DNA from: Actinernus sp. WN-2022 | Lineage: Eukaryota; Cnidaria; Anthozoa; Actiniaria; Actinernidae | Reading direction: 5' to 3' | DNA: 64,000 nt | Assembly: GCA_030867875.1 (NCBI GenBank) | Contig: JAOWCC010000019.1 | Location: 36,003,976-36,067,975, forward strand | Shown: in pieces, positions 1 to 11,231 of the stretch | Position numbering within the stretch: the stretch's first letter is position 1 | Layout of the letters: every line of letters starts with the position of its first letter | Made by a program: the position numbers and the translations under genes | The notes under the pieces: generated by a model | Seen by the model: only the letters and a program-made list of their open reading frames with translations | Databases searched by the model: none | Told to the model about the DNA's origin: nothing

Positions 1-441
1 TCATGTGGGATGGGTGTTGATCCTCTTTTTGCCGCTTCGCGTATAACTCTTCTCGCCTCTGTCGCACAGGTGTTCAGTGACAAATGGTTATTAGCATCTT
101 CCAAAAGAAAAACTGAACTAGTACTTTATGGTCATCCAGATCTAGATTATCCATCGAATGCATCAATTTTTGAATGTGTTCATAATTTTAATACCCAGTC
201 TAAAAGATTTGACAATAACCACGTGTCTAGCTGAGCATTCTATACTTTTTTTATTATTATTTCCCTATACATATTTTTTCCTCAGTATGCAATTATGATG
301 TAATTTGTTTTCCTTATATATTTCTTTCACTACTTTACATTGCTTAGTGTGGCTGTAAACAAGCATGATCTCCCTCGATGAGCCCTACGCTCTTGGAGAA
401 AATGTAGTTTAATATGTTTAAATAAAAAATAAATAGAAATA
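1..441 (+). mobile_element. 3' end of a non-LTR retrotransposon (LINE), 5' part outside the window
   Basis: An open frame at 10-234 reads like the carboxyl end of a LINE reverse transcriptase ORF, including a typical tail (ELVLYGHPDL, then IFECVHNF and KRFD). The first 25 bases are the same as 17290-17314, inside the LINE at 12.9-17.3 kb, so both belong to one family. After the stop there is about 200 bp of AT-rich 3' UTR ending in an AATAAA-like A/T tail (about 420-441). The sequence just beyond the tail is also found just beyond the second LINE copy near 17.59 kb. Only the end of the element is visible. No function beyond the LINE tail is claimed. Confidence 0.75.
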
Positions 442-1905
442 AATTGGTCGATGAATTGGCATTTCTTCTCTAGTGATTCTGTTTCAAGGATACATTCGTC
501 TCCACTGGCCACTCTGAGCAGTACAACCAAACCAGAAAGATATGTAGTCATTCTCGAAAGTGAGGATTTGACCTTGTTTTGCCAGGGTTTTGCCCGTGTC
601 CCGTCTTTACAGGCCTCGGTGCAGAATCGGTTCTCGCCCTTACACGGACAACCTCTACCTTGCCGATTCCTTTTACGAGAACATACACTTTTGCATTGGC
701 AAGGATTTCCTTACTAGATGAAGAGAAGTGCATTATGAGTGGTAGCTAGCGAGGAAAGACTCCAGGCAAACACTCAATGAGATAGAAAACAAGAGGGAAA
801 ACATCTACTTGTTCAGTTGCTGTTTCTCACCTCGGCCTCCTCTGGCACAGCAATCGCTGAATTCACACTGCCACTGGACTCGTCCACTTTCTTCTACTGG
901 TTCTCCATTAGACGTGCAAAAATTCAATTGCACCAAAAATATGTTATCTCTTAATATAGAAATGCTTCTCGAAGTGAGTGCGGGATTATTGTGAATTTGA
1001 CATAATTATTTTTGGTATGCTAATCAGTTCCAAATGGTACCTTTTACGCATGTGCAACAGCTGACCTTGTCGCTTTAATTAAATGTCAAACGTGACTAAG
1101 TAATGCAGCTAATGTTAAGGTAATGCAAACTAATGTTAAACCGGCTGGGGGTGGAGGGATTGACTACAATCATAAAAGTGCATTGCTATTCTTACAGTAT
1201 ACATCAGGGCTTGGATTGTCTTACAACGACACTTATATAAGCTTTATACGTTTATACTTATGCAAAATCATAATGCTGGCTTGTTTATCTCTTACTTATT
1301 TGTTTCGACTGAACTGATTCTTTGTATTAGATCACTCACTCGCCGGTAAATTCTATTTCTTTATCTTTTTATATGCTGTTGAAGTAATTCCACATAAGTT
1401 GGCGATTGCATATGCTCTCTCATCAAAGTCCTCCCACTTTCGTTTTTTAAAGCGGATGGCTTTCTTCCCTGCCGATTCAACTGTTCCAAACCCTACTTCT
1501 TCAAGTTTTTTCATGAAGTATTTAGCGGCAGGGCGACGTATTTGTTAATTTTGCCAGGTAGACAAAGCTGGCATCAAATGCCTCTGCATTACATTCGTGG
1601 AGTGGATGATGTCTTCTCCATACTCTTGATGTTATTTGTATAGGCTTCGGGAATTAGGCTTTCATAATGCCCGAAGAGCTGTTCCTTCGTTTGGGTGAAG
1701 TGGTCCGCCCTGAGCTCTCTATAAGGACGTCGACATTGGTTTGGACATTGCCAGATGCAGTCATCACCGGTTCTTCCTCTGTTCCCAATATAACCTCTGG
1801 CGGCATTAAAGCAAATCGCACCTAAAATATGAAACAACAAAACAATATAAATGTACATATTCTGTCAAACTGACACTTGCCTCCCTTATTATTAGCAACA
1901 AGAGG
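442..1905 (-). repeat. Duplicated module, copy 1, with cysteine-rich exon-like blocks on the minus strand
   Basis: This stretch is nearly identical to 17590-18404 plus 21564-22264, where a Gypsy element interrupts it. Three minus-strand blocks look coding. One is 1589-1858 (89 aa, with CIWQCPNQCRRPYRELRADH). One lies near 1340-1540 and contains WEDFDERAYAIANLCG. One lies near 550-720 and, in one frame, is rich in cysteine (CQCKSVCSRKRNRQGRGCPC, then FCTEACKDG), suggesting a zinc-binding domain. Stops separate the blocks, and the same sequence recurs in copy 2, so this is a fossil gene or transposon fragment carried in a repeat. I do not recognise the family with certainty. Homology between the copies ends at about 1905 and 22264. 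Confidence 0.7.
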
Positions 1906-2645
1906 CTGGGAACAGCCTTAACTCGGGCTGTATACACATGAGCGTCACCATTCTATATTTCTATTTTCTACATTCTTTACATGCCATACATTCCATACTG
2001 AGGCGTGGTCACATGGGAGGGGTGGTACTCCACTCGTAATAGTTATTAGGAATGGGGTAGGGGAGGACTTTCTGCTCTATGCTCCCCAAGTACATTTACG
2101 TAATTTAATATTTTTGTTTTTCATCATATGAACATTAGATATGTTTTTCTTGTATGTAAATTAAAGAAATTGACCTTTTACTGTAAACACTACTTATTCA
2201 TGTAACACACGTCTACAATTTACAGTCTGTTATGTTGTACTGGAGGTTCCGAGTACTAAAATATGATTGTCTCAATGTTTATATTTATCTCATATCATAA
2301 TTTGTATCCTGTCCATCCTGCCGATAGAGCTGCCACAATATTTCACTACTGTCCTTTCTACAGTCATGTTAATTGTATTCGTGGTCAATTCGTGTGCCTC
2401 TGTGTAACTTTATCTGCTGTGTTCATAACTGAAATGCATGTTGGTTATCTCTAATTAAAAGCTAAATTACCGTCATTCACAAAAATTCAGTCTTGTCCGT
2501 GGTGTACTATATTACAGAGTTACATAAAGGGAACTGTTCTAAGCCTTCCTCGCTCGTGAGAGGATTCTCGTTTAACAGCTCTAACGAAAGTTAAGCATGC
2601 GCCAATAATCTCGTCACTCGTGGTCTAGCGGTTACTGTTTGGGTA
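1906..2645. other. Non-coding stretch, nothing assigned
   Basis: AT-rich sequence with short spurious ORFs only. I see no domain, tRNA or clear repeat boundary. Its right end leads into the 190-bp tandem repeat. Confidence 0.5.
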
Positions 2646-3265
2646 GGACACGGATTCTACGTGTACGTCATTGGCTACTGTGTGAATTGAAACAAAAAGT
2701 CAGCACAATTTTTCACTGTTTTTTTTTCTATTTACAGAGATAAATAGGATAAGCATCGTATTTTACGTTTGTTTAGTACCGACTGAGTGCTGCAATGAAA
2801 CCCTTACCTTGTGGGTCTACCACATCGTCATCATTGGACACGGATTCTACGTGTACGTCATTGTCTACTGGTGAATTGAAAGAAAAAGACAGCACAATTA
2901 TTCACTGTTTTTTTTTTCTATTTACAGAGAGAAATCGGATAAGCATCGTATTTTACGTTTGTTTAATACCGACTGAGTGCTGCAATGAAACCCTTACCTT
3001 GTGGGTCTACCACATCGTCATCATTGGACATGGATTCTACGTGTACGTCATTGTCTACTGGTGAATTGAAAGGAAAATACAGCACAATTATTCACTGTTT
3101 TTTTCTATTTACAGAGATAAATAGGATAAGCATCGTATTTTACGTTTGTTTAGTACCGACTGAGTGCTGCAATGAAACCCTTACCTTGTGGGTCTACCAC
3201 ATCGTCATCATTGGACACGGATTCTACGTCAATGTCTACTGGTGAAAGAAACATATAGTATAATT
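2646..3265 (+). repeat. Tandem repeat of about 190 bp, three full copies plus part of a fourth
   Basis: The motif GGACACGGATTCTACG (once GGACATGG) starts at about 2646, 2838, 3028 and 3214, giving periods of roughly 192, 190 and 186 bp. Each unit contains a T-rich tract ending TATTTACAG, which resembles a splice acceptor, followed by a short open block that can read PLPCGSTTSSS or, in another frame, TLWVYHIVIIGHG. The spacing shrinks mainly because the poly-T tract and the last unit are shorter. It could be a tandemly duplicated exon or a plain minisatellite. I favour the minisatellite because neither frame continues outside the array. Confidence 0.8.
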
Positions 3266-3623
3266 ATTTCACTGTATAATTATTTCATCCTAACCTAAAC
3301 CTAAACCCTAACCTGGATCGTTGTTTTACCAGGGCAAAAATTAGTTCAATAAACTTGTTACAAGTCCCAGTCACAATCCTCCGACTTGTAATTACAGGTC
3401 TCACATTTGGTGCATATTTCGCGCATTCTTGTAATAAAACAAAATCCCACCACTTTGGCCTGTGATGTCAGCTTCTGCAGTGCTTGTTGTGTCTTAGTTT
3501 TATAGGTCTTAGTTTTATAGACACCCCAAACTATTCTATGAAGTTCCAGTATAGGTCTCGTGATAAGATACACTGTATTCAGGATCAGTAGCCTGCTAAT
3601 TCTGGATACTTAACATATTACTA

Positions 3624-3923
3624 TCATGTTGGAATCTTAGCCTTTATCATTGCAATGACCTTGGAAGGTATTTGATGCAGTGGTATGCCGATACACTGCC
3701 TCATAATACTTTCGCCGACAACGTCCCTTCCTTTCACATTCTTAAAGTAATCCTCTTTGGACTGGGGGCTCAAGAACCTCAATCTTGTCTTGATTGCCCC
3801 AGGGAATTTCTTGAGAGTATTCAACAGGACATGTTCAGGCCACTGAGCACTCTGAAGTATTATATTTGCCACAACTGGATATGATATTGCCAGAGAATCC
3901 TGGCCTTGGAGTTATTGTGCTAT
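3624..3923 (-). CDS. Unassigned exon-like ORF, possible 3' end of the gene upstream on the minus strand
   Basis: A plausible acceptor (CTATTAG) at about 3924 on the minus strand opens a frame of about 97 codons ending in a stop at 3624. The peptide includes NIILQSAQWPEHVLLNTL, KKFPGAIKTRLRFL and IPSKVIAMIKAKIPT. Its composition is protein-like (amphipathic, few low-complexity runs), unlike the shadow ORFs around it. It lies downstream of the DUF6729-DDE frame on the same strand, separated by a LINE tail at 4.6-4.8 kb, so it may be that gene's last exon. I do not recognise the domain. Confidence 0.35.
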
Positions 3924-4023
3924 CTAATAGAAAGGGAAAAACAAATATTAATATTTCTTCACGGGAACCCTTTGTCAGCACTCTTGGAAAACTTAATCTT
4001 AATAGGTTGTAACCACGTTCCAT

Positions 4024-4559
4024 TAATGTTATTCCAAGCCCTCAGGAATTTAATCCATAGGCTTGACATTTGACGTACGACCAGATCATCATCTTAGTAC
4101 AATGGGTGCCACATTTTTTACATACAGTACATTTTCATTCAAGTAATATGTGTGCATTTATGTTTTCGACAATACAAATCGTTGCCTTTCGAGACAACTT
4201 TTTGAGATCAATATATGCACTGTTGTTGGGCATTTTCAGTGTAAAATGTTGTCAAATTCCCGAGGACATGAAGTGACATTTAAGAGGGCATGGTCGAAAT
4301 CTTTTACAAATACGGCAAAAAAATTATCAAATTTAAAATAAGAAAAAAAAAAAAAGGCATATGCTTTATAACACTGTCAGAAATTGTATATTTATTGGGC
4401 TGTCATAAATTTATCAGACCCATTACTTTTTTTCCAAAAAGCAATCGGAAAGGGCTGATAGCTGATGTACCTTAAATGCACTATTACCCTCACCAGAGGA
4501 ATGCTTGCCATTATAACCTCAATGTGGCTTAGTAGTGCATCTGCACTTAGGTGAACATG
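4024..4559. other. Non-coding stretch, nothing assigned
   Basis: AT-rich sequence with a short poly-A run near 4348. Only short ORFs without recognisable domains are present. Part of it may belong to the truncated LINE that ends at 4797. Confidence 0.4.
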
Positions 4560-4797
4560 AGTTGTAAATTGGATGAGGGGCTTTGTACATGTATAATAGG
4601 TGTTAAAGCGTGGAACAGAAACTATCTTAGCATTGCATAAACCAGTAATTTTAATGGTTTTATCTATATTTTAACTGATAATTTTACTGTGTATATATAC
4701 AGTTGATGTACAATGTATGTACATGTATGTAGCTAATTAGTAATGCATGTAAATCAATTTCATAAGACTAATAAAAGTATTATTATTATTATTATAG
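4560..4797 (+). mobile_element. 5'-truncated LINE 3' tail inserted in the DUF6729-DDE gene
   Basis: The sequence ends in AATAAAAGTATTATTATTATT at about 4776-4797, a microsatellite-like 3' terminus typical of CR1/L2-type LINEs. A similar AATAAAGACTATTATT tail, on the other strand, closes the LINE at 26736. The minus-strand transposase frame reads straight into this tail and ends in an artificial run of isoleucines and leucines, so the insertion replaced the natural carboxyl end. The left boundary is uncertain. Confidence 0.6.
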
Positions 4798-6574
4798 ATA
4801 GAACTTCATTTAAGTGGAGAGCTCGATCAAGAACATATTTTAATATCTCGCCATTTTTAAGATCAGCCACATCAACTGTATAGGTATTGATGTTTGTGAA
4901 GTTGGAGTCCTCAGTATCAATAACAGTTGCACTGTTACACTTTCCATGGGACATGGTCGCAGGAACTTCTGTTGGTACATCCCCACTCTTAAATTTCATA
5001 TTACATTTCAAGGAGGAGGAAGCATGTGTAGTTGCCAAGTGGTTTCTCTTCATTTCAACAGGTGCTACTGGGATTATTCTGCTATTTGATGTGTGTCTCC
5101 TTGCATTGGGATCTCTCTTACAGCTCCAACTATACAAAACAATGGAAAACACAGCAAGTGCTTGTTCAGGGGAAATAGTGCAAGCACCACCAGGAAGTGA
5201 TCTTTTTAGATGTTTGTGAAGTCGCTCATTTCTATTGGTACCAGCACCAGGAGGAATACCAGAACAGCATCCCTTTAGGATATGTTTTCTAATATTCCTC
5301 ACAGAATCCATGGTAGAATTTGATAACTCTGATTCCCACTTATTTAGAAACATTTGCAAGTTGGCATCTATTATCTCTATTGAGGGTGTTGGCATTTTTC
5401 TATCTTCACCAGTATCTCCATCTGCACGAAAAATCAAACCAAATTCCTTGAAAAGTTGCCTAGACATTGCACACATTTTTGGGAGTGTCTTTGTAAAACG
5501 CTGGCAAATGTGGTAAACATCCTGCAATACACGTACTCCAGGGAATTCTCTGTTGTATGAGGGTCGAACAGAGCAGCAGTCATCCACAATAATCATTGTT
5601 AGAGATTGATCACTTGCATCAAGCTGGCTTTTCAAATCCACAAGTAAGTCTTGTATTTGGTCAAAAGCAGTGCTCTTGGTCAATCTCCAAGTTACTACTT
5701 GACCATACTCATTCACACCAATGAATATGTTATTGAACTGGTTCACAAATGTGTGGTCAGAGTTCCTCATTATTCCAATGTGTTTACCAACTTTGTAAGT
5801 GTGATCACAAGTAAGGATAGAACAAGGAGTTTTCCCCATTTCGTTTTGAAAAAGGGCTTCCACACTGTTGAAGTATGCTAGAAACATATGCATTAACTGG
5901 TATTGCTTGGACATGAGTAAACAAGGCTCTCATAAAAGGCATCTTCAGTTGAGTCCTTGTGAAGCTGTATAAACTTTCTAAAGTTCATTGAAGCAATATC
6001 TTCAGACAGCTCAAGAAAGTTATGTCCTCTTCCTATGTGTACTATCAGATAATCCAGCAGATCTTGTGAGCATCCTGAACGATAATACAATTTCAGTGGA
6101 AATTTCATCTCCAAATCTTTGGGAAGGCTTTTCAGGATTTCTGGTGATGCTGAGGTGTACTCATGACCATGTGACATCCGGCTGGCTGGGAGATTATGGC
6201 TACACCTATAAATTGACTGAACTAATATTATATCTCCATGCAAATCGTATATCAACTTGGACCCCTGAAACTTTGAGCTTTGAGATCTGAAGTCCAACCA
6301 GAAAATCTCATTAAGCACTTGTGATTGGGGCAGTACACTTTAGTTCCATAGTGTTGCATTGGACACCAAATAAGTACTTTTGGGAGCAACTTTGCATCTG
6401 GTAAACCTGGCTGAAAAACACACTCATATCTCCAGTGCATTGGATCATTATAGAACTCATCAAGGAGTTTATGGAGTAGTTTATCCTCTTCTTCACCAAG
6501 GACAATGCCACGAGTTGCCACAACAGAACTTAAAATCACCAAACCAAATAACAGGGCATATTGCATCCACTCCA
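4798..6574 (-). pseudogene. DUF6729 plus DDE-type transposase-like gene, main exon, frameshifted
   Basis: The exon opens after an acceptor (CACATGTACAG) at 6575. The amino part (6574 to about 5930) contains a zinc-ribbon-like region (VLIWCPMQHYGTK, YCPNHKC) followed by DLHGDIILVQSIYRCSH, which I recognise as DUF6729-like. The second part (5914-4798) looks like an RNase H-fold transposase core: ILTCDHTYKVGKHIGIMR, then LTMIIVDDCCSVRP, then VYHICQRF, then IPPGAGTNRNERLHKHL. The TCDHT and VDDCC blocks carry candidate catalytic aspartates. The NERLHK block supplies a candidate glutamate. Two single-base frameshifts break it, near 6260 and near 5900-5930. The carboxyl end is replaced by a LINE tail. 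A first exon may lie at about 7832. Probably a domesticated or decayed transposase. The function is inferred from motifs only. Confidence 0.7.
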
Positions 6575-6679
6575 CCTGTACATGTGAACAGAAAGTAACT
6601 GGCATAAGGATGGACACTATATTTAATACATAATTGGTCAAACAAACTTCAGTCATAAAGTAACTGTAAGGCAATTAAT

Positions 6680-7831
6680 CATAATTTTAACCTCGAGATC
6701 ATGTTGTTGTGGTCTCTTTGGATATACATGTACAGCTGTATGTACATCTGCACTGACTTTCAAGAGCTGTATCCAGCTGCTAATAACATTTCATGCTACG
6801 TGTTGTGCATATCTAGTATACGTAATATATCTTAAAATCAGTTCAAAACTCAAATGGAACATTATGAGTTACATGTACGTACACAGTGAGTCAATGTTTC
6901 ACTGGAATTTTTTAACATTTAATATATATTATACATGCATGATCATGTCCAATAAAAGTACAGTAGTGTCTTGTCTCAGGACCCAGAAAATCCTCCCCCC
7001 AGGGGGAGTACTCCGGGATAAAAAGATTTGGGGATGACCATCGGAAAATCTGAAAAAATACTTCACCCAGAAAATGCAATACCCTAAAAATACCTTATCA
7101 CCTGAAAAAATCCGGCAATCCATTATGGGTCAGATCTTGGGCCAGCTTTGCAATGAAAAGTTGGCTATGGTGTGGCAGTCTAAAGATCCACATCTAAAAA
7201 ATACCAGATTCTAAAATATTTGGGTTTTCCTTCAACCTAAAAACAACAACACCAAATATAGCGAGTACCTTCCCCCGGTTCAGAAACAAGGTACATTTAC
7301 CCTCGTTTAAGTTTAAGAATTACTAGTATAGCCATCAATGAAATCCACTGATTAAGTGATTATAGCAAAACTGAGACGGAATACCGTCACAGTTCACACT
7401 GAGGGCTTTCATAATTAATTAAACCAAATAAATGCTCAGTTGCATGCAACTTCAAGTCTCATCGGGAATCAACATATTGACTTGATCCTATATTTGGTTG
7501 CAACTCTACTCAATGCATCTCTGCACATCCTTCGTTCTATTAAAAAAATGTGTCCAGTAATTTTAATTATAATAGTGGACTGGAGTTCTGCAGTTGCTTC
7601 TCATAATTATGCTACAAAAGAAGCCTACAGGCACGTTTCCAGCATTTGCCACAGGCATACTAGCGACGTTTGTTCTCATTCAACATAGCCACCGGTATCA
7701 ACTGGTAGTGAGAATCTATTAAAAGCGAACAAGGGAAAGAGTAAGCACCAAATTTCGGCAAAAAAACACTTCTGCATGTCGCGTCGTCACTGCCATCACT
7801 TATTAAAGTTTACAAAACATTTCTTACTCAC
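6680..7831. other. Probable first intron of the DUF6729-DDE gene, no gene seen
   Basis: AT-rich sequence with no supported ORF. Around 6985-7020 there is a C-run/G-run palindromic stretch (CCCCCCAGGGGGAGTACTCC) and a related CCCCCGG motif near 7273, which may mark the ends of a small MITE. I could not define its termini. If the exon at 7832 is real, this whole stretch is an intron. Confidence 0.4.
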
Positions 7832-8110
7832 CGCCATTTCACACCAAACTAAATGCCATCCGCCTCGATCGACTTCAACATAAGACAGTAATTTGTAAAC
7901 GTATACTTTCAATAACAATGCTAAACGCTGTTAAATAAAGAGAAAGATCGTTTCAAAGAACTTCAGAAAAGTTAACAGACAATTAACCGGCCACAGAGAA
8001 AGAGCCGCGCGCGGTCCAGTGTGATATACGTCACGTGATGACGTTCAACCAATCAGAGCGCAACTGTCATCTGCGGGACGTCCCACTGTCTCGGGACTAA
8101 GGTACCACAA
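7832..8110 (-). promoter_or_regulatory. Candidate promoter and first exon for the DUF6729-DDE gene (minus strand)
   Basis: On the minus strand the sequence GTGAAATGGCG is followed directly by GTGAGTAAG, a near-perfect splice donor, so an ATG at 7837 with two codons could join the exon at 6574. Upstream (7990-8110) the DNA turns GC-rich for the first time in the window. It carries CACGTG and TGACG (CRE/E-box-like) motifs, a CCAAT box in CCAATCAGAGCGC, and palindromic GGGACGTCCC. No transcript evidence is available. The same CCAATCAGAGCGCA string recurs at about 8571, so it could belong to a repeat instead. Confidence 0.35.
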
Positions 8111-8589
8111 ATACGTTGTTTACGAGGGATAAATTTATTTGAAAATTATGGAATTCCATACGTAATTTAGAGTACATGGATAATCTAGCTGCGGTCTGGC
8201 GGTTAAACAATATTTAAACGGCTGCCACACCGTCCCAAGCTAAGCCATTTCTCATATCGCACTTATTAGCATTTTCCCATTTTTTACACACAAGATTAGT
8301 GGACTCATTTTTAGAACATCAGGGAATATTTAAGTTCGCGAGGGACCAAGCTTTCTTTAAAGCTTTGTTTTTCTCATGAGATAGCGCCGCAGATCTCGCA
8401 CTGAAGTAAAAACAACAGAAACTACGTTTTCCAGATAATTCAGGGTTATTATTTGGACAAAAACGATTCGCAAAGGAGGGGCTAACGTGTTTAATTTGCT
8501 TTAAAATGAGTTTCCAATGATCGCAGTGCTGTCATAATTTACTGTAGAGTTATAGAAACACGGATTTCAACCAATCAGAGCGCATATTT

Positions 8590-9310
8590 TCTGTGGGAAT
8601 ACAGGGTAATGCAAGGGAATACAAGGAAAACATGGAAACACAGTGGAATGCAGGGGAATACAGGAGACTACAGAGGAATACAGGGAAACACAGGGAATAC
8701 AGGGAAACATATAGGGGAATACAGGGGAATGCAAGGGAATACAGGGAAACACAGAGAAACACAGAGAATACGGGGAAACATATAGGGGAATGCAGGGGAA
8801 TGCAGGGGAATACAGAGGAATACAGGGGAATGCAGAGGAATACAGGGGAATGCAAGGGAATACAGGAGACTACAGGAGAATACAGGGAATACAGGGAAAC
8901 GTATAGGGGAATGCAAGGAAAACACAGGGGAACACAGGGGAACACAGGGGAACACAGGGGAACACAGGGGAACACAGGGGAACACAGGGGAACACAGGGG
9001 AACAAAGGGGAATAAAGGGAAACACAGGGGAATGCAAGGGAATGCAAGGGAATGCAAGGGAATGCAAGGGAATGCAAGGGAATGCAAGGGAATGCAAGGG
9101 AATACAGGAGACTACAGGGGACTACAGGAAAACACAGGGGAATACAGGGGAACACAGGGGAACACGGGAGTGCAAGGGAATGCAAGGGAATACAGGTGAA
9201 TGCAAGGGAATACAGAGGAATACAGGGAAACACAGGGAAACACAGGGAAACACAGGGGAACACAGGGGAACATAGGGGAACACAGGGGAATCAAGGCAAT
9301 ATAAGAATAT
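8590..9310. repeat. Purine-rich minisatellite of 9-10 bp units
   Basis: About 70 units of the types GGGGAACACA, GGGGAATACA, AAGGGAATGC and GGGAAACACA run head to tail over 720 bp. Local blocks are homogeneous: GGGGAACACA eight times around 8930-9000, and AAGGGAATGC seven times around 9027-9095. One strand is almost all purine with regular C, the other pyrimidine-rich. Long open frames on both strands (up to 237 codons) arise only because a 10-bp unit lacks stops. They are not genes. Confidence 0.95.
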
Positions 9311-9616
9311 AGTGTATTAGAATACACTATAATATTAGAATACACTATAATAGGAGTACTTGAAGTAGCTACCGCCCTGTAAAGGAAGGTCCGCTGACCG
9401 GAAGCTGATCTAAACAGCGGAATGTTCAACCAGCCACTCTATTGTGGCTCCCTCCCAGGTGTAAGAAAAAAATCCTTGAAGACTGGTAGGCTAGTGGTAT
9501 GTGGTTATTTGGAGTGTATATTGGAGTACACACAGGTCCCACCTGCTCAACCTCTCAGAGAGTAATCAACACCAGTTGTACTTTAGTCTCCAGCTACTGA
9601 AAATACCAAGTCAGAA

Positions 9617-10707
9617 ATGCCAGGTGGATCAATATCAACGCAAACAGTAGAAGAGTGTAGCAGCAAGCCATCTGTACCAAAGCACGTGCCAGATTATGGA
9701 CCACATAGACGGTTCTCAAGAAAAGAGGACGCGCACAAGTATCCAGAAGAACTAGGCCTTATCAAAGAAACTAAGGTGATTTGTTCATTGGATCTGCTAC
9801 TTCAGCAGCTGGCAGGGCCTTGCAAGCGTCATGGATGCATTCATGAAACCACTCTGGAGTATTCATTGTGCGGTACTATTGCCATGATAAGATGGACTTG
9901 TCCTGCTGGGCACAAGGACAGGTTCTGTAACTCGGGGGATGCAAACAATGTTCAGTCCAACGAGCTGCAGCAGCAGTTCTCACCTCTGGTAACAACTTTG
10001 CTGAGATTGAAAAGTTTGCGAGTCATCTAGGGCTGTCATTTATATCTGCGTCGACATTCCAGAGGGTTCAGACGCTTTACTGTATCCCTGCAATTGATGA
10101 ATGGTGGGAGACTGAGAAGGAAACTGTATTATGTGGAGATGGGCAATGTGAGTCGCCTGGGTTTTCAGCAAAGAACTTATGTTATTACTTATGTGATGGA
10201 GGCAGTAAGCAGCTACATAATAGAGGTGGAGATCCTGGATAAACAACATGTGGGTATGAACTCCAGCACCATGGAGAAGAAGGCATTGGAAAATTGCCTC
10301 CTTCAAAGGCTTAAGATGGTTGTAAATGCTTCATCTTCAATCAAGAAACTTATAGGTAATTTCATGACTGTTTAGTTACATATATGGTTGAATAAGTGCC
10401 TACCAGGTGGTTGATTAAATTATTTGACTTACATGTATTTGAAGGGGGCACGTATCATTTTACCCGTAGGGTAACAAGCATTTATGGTATGTGACCAGGT
10501 ATGATCATAAGAATGTCAGCGATATATTATACAATTCATAAATGTTTTTTAATGCTTGCCAGGATTAAGTCAGGTTCTCATAATAATTTCATGAACTTGC
10601 TGTTTAATGGTACATGTATTTTCATTTTGTAGCGAGGAATTTAAATAGATCTTTCATTCCCTTGATGTCTGGCACAAGGCCAAAAGCATCAGGAAGAGCC
10701 TTCGAAA
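9617..10707 (+). pseudogene. DDE transposase-like gene (GDGxCESPG / DVWHKAK family), broken
   Basis: The first frame starts MPGGSISTQTVEE at 9617. It runs to about 9960 and contains cysteine/histidine spacing (CKRHGCIHETT, then WTCPAGHKDRFC) like a zinc-binding region. A frameshift near 9960 leads to SGNNFAEIEKFASHLGLSF, then GDGQCESPGFSAKNLCYY. A second frameshift near 10190 leads to IIEVEILDKQHVGM and MEKKALENCL. After a probable intron (donor near 10355, acceptor near 10632) an exon contains HSLDVWHKAKSIRKSL, preceded by an in-frame TAG. The exon ends at a donor-like GTATGT at 10708. The GDGxCxSPG and DxWHKxK blocks are, to my memory, shared by Kolobok-like and related DDE transposases. 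The superfamily assignment is tentative. It is not expressible as read. Confidence 0.65.
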
Positions 10708-11231
10708 AGTATGTTATCATATTTCCTCAAATAATCGCCTCGCTAGAACAATCACCCCTAAAAGGGAAACAGCGCTGCAAATGCGAACTCGTGGATGTAA
10801 AGTGTATATTTTTATGGTATATTCTCAAGTATAAACATGTGGAAGTGTTCAAAGTTAAAGTTATTATTGCTGTTGTGATAGCCTATGTGGGCTGTCAAAT
10901 CACGTGACCGATGACGTCATGACGTCACGCGAATCTGCAGAAACTGAAGAGTTCCATTCAGTATGGTCCTCTGTTGGAAAGATCCTCGTGAAAAATAATA
11001 ATGTAATCTTCGACATACGAAGTGCTGTAGACCTGGTACGTGGACCGAGAAGAGCCTACTATTATCCGTTATGGATTTCTCCTGTTTTATTATTACTGAT
11101 AAACTCATTAACCGATGGACCTCCATATTTCTTACATTTTTGAATAATCGTTTTGTTTTCTTCTATTCATATATAGTATTAAAACTTTTTCTTATATATT
11201 TGCTAGTGCGACACGAAGTGTCTTATATATA
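10708..11231. other. Non-coding stretch before the short satellite array
   Basis: Contains a GC-rich spot with TGACGTCATGACGTCA (two overlapping CRE-like palindromes) near 10911-10926 and a short TA run (about 11220) in which the satellite array sits. No supported gene. It may be the next intron of the broken transposase. Confidence 0.4.

Noticed and set aside
10..234. An independent small gene at the window start
   Set aside because: It continues a LINE polyprotein whose matching part is at 17.27-17.31 kb.
3287..3316. Telomere-like string (CTAACCTAAACCTAAACCCTAACC)
   Set aside because: Only about four degenerate units with irregular spacing in the middle of ordinary sequence. Too short and impure for an interstitial telomere.
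8550..9429. Long ORFs on both strands (up to 237 codons) rich in repeated PLYSLAFPCIPL-like or GNTGEHRGT-like sequence
   Set aside because: They are translations of a 10-bp minisatellite without stop codons. All frames are open for the same reason.
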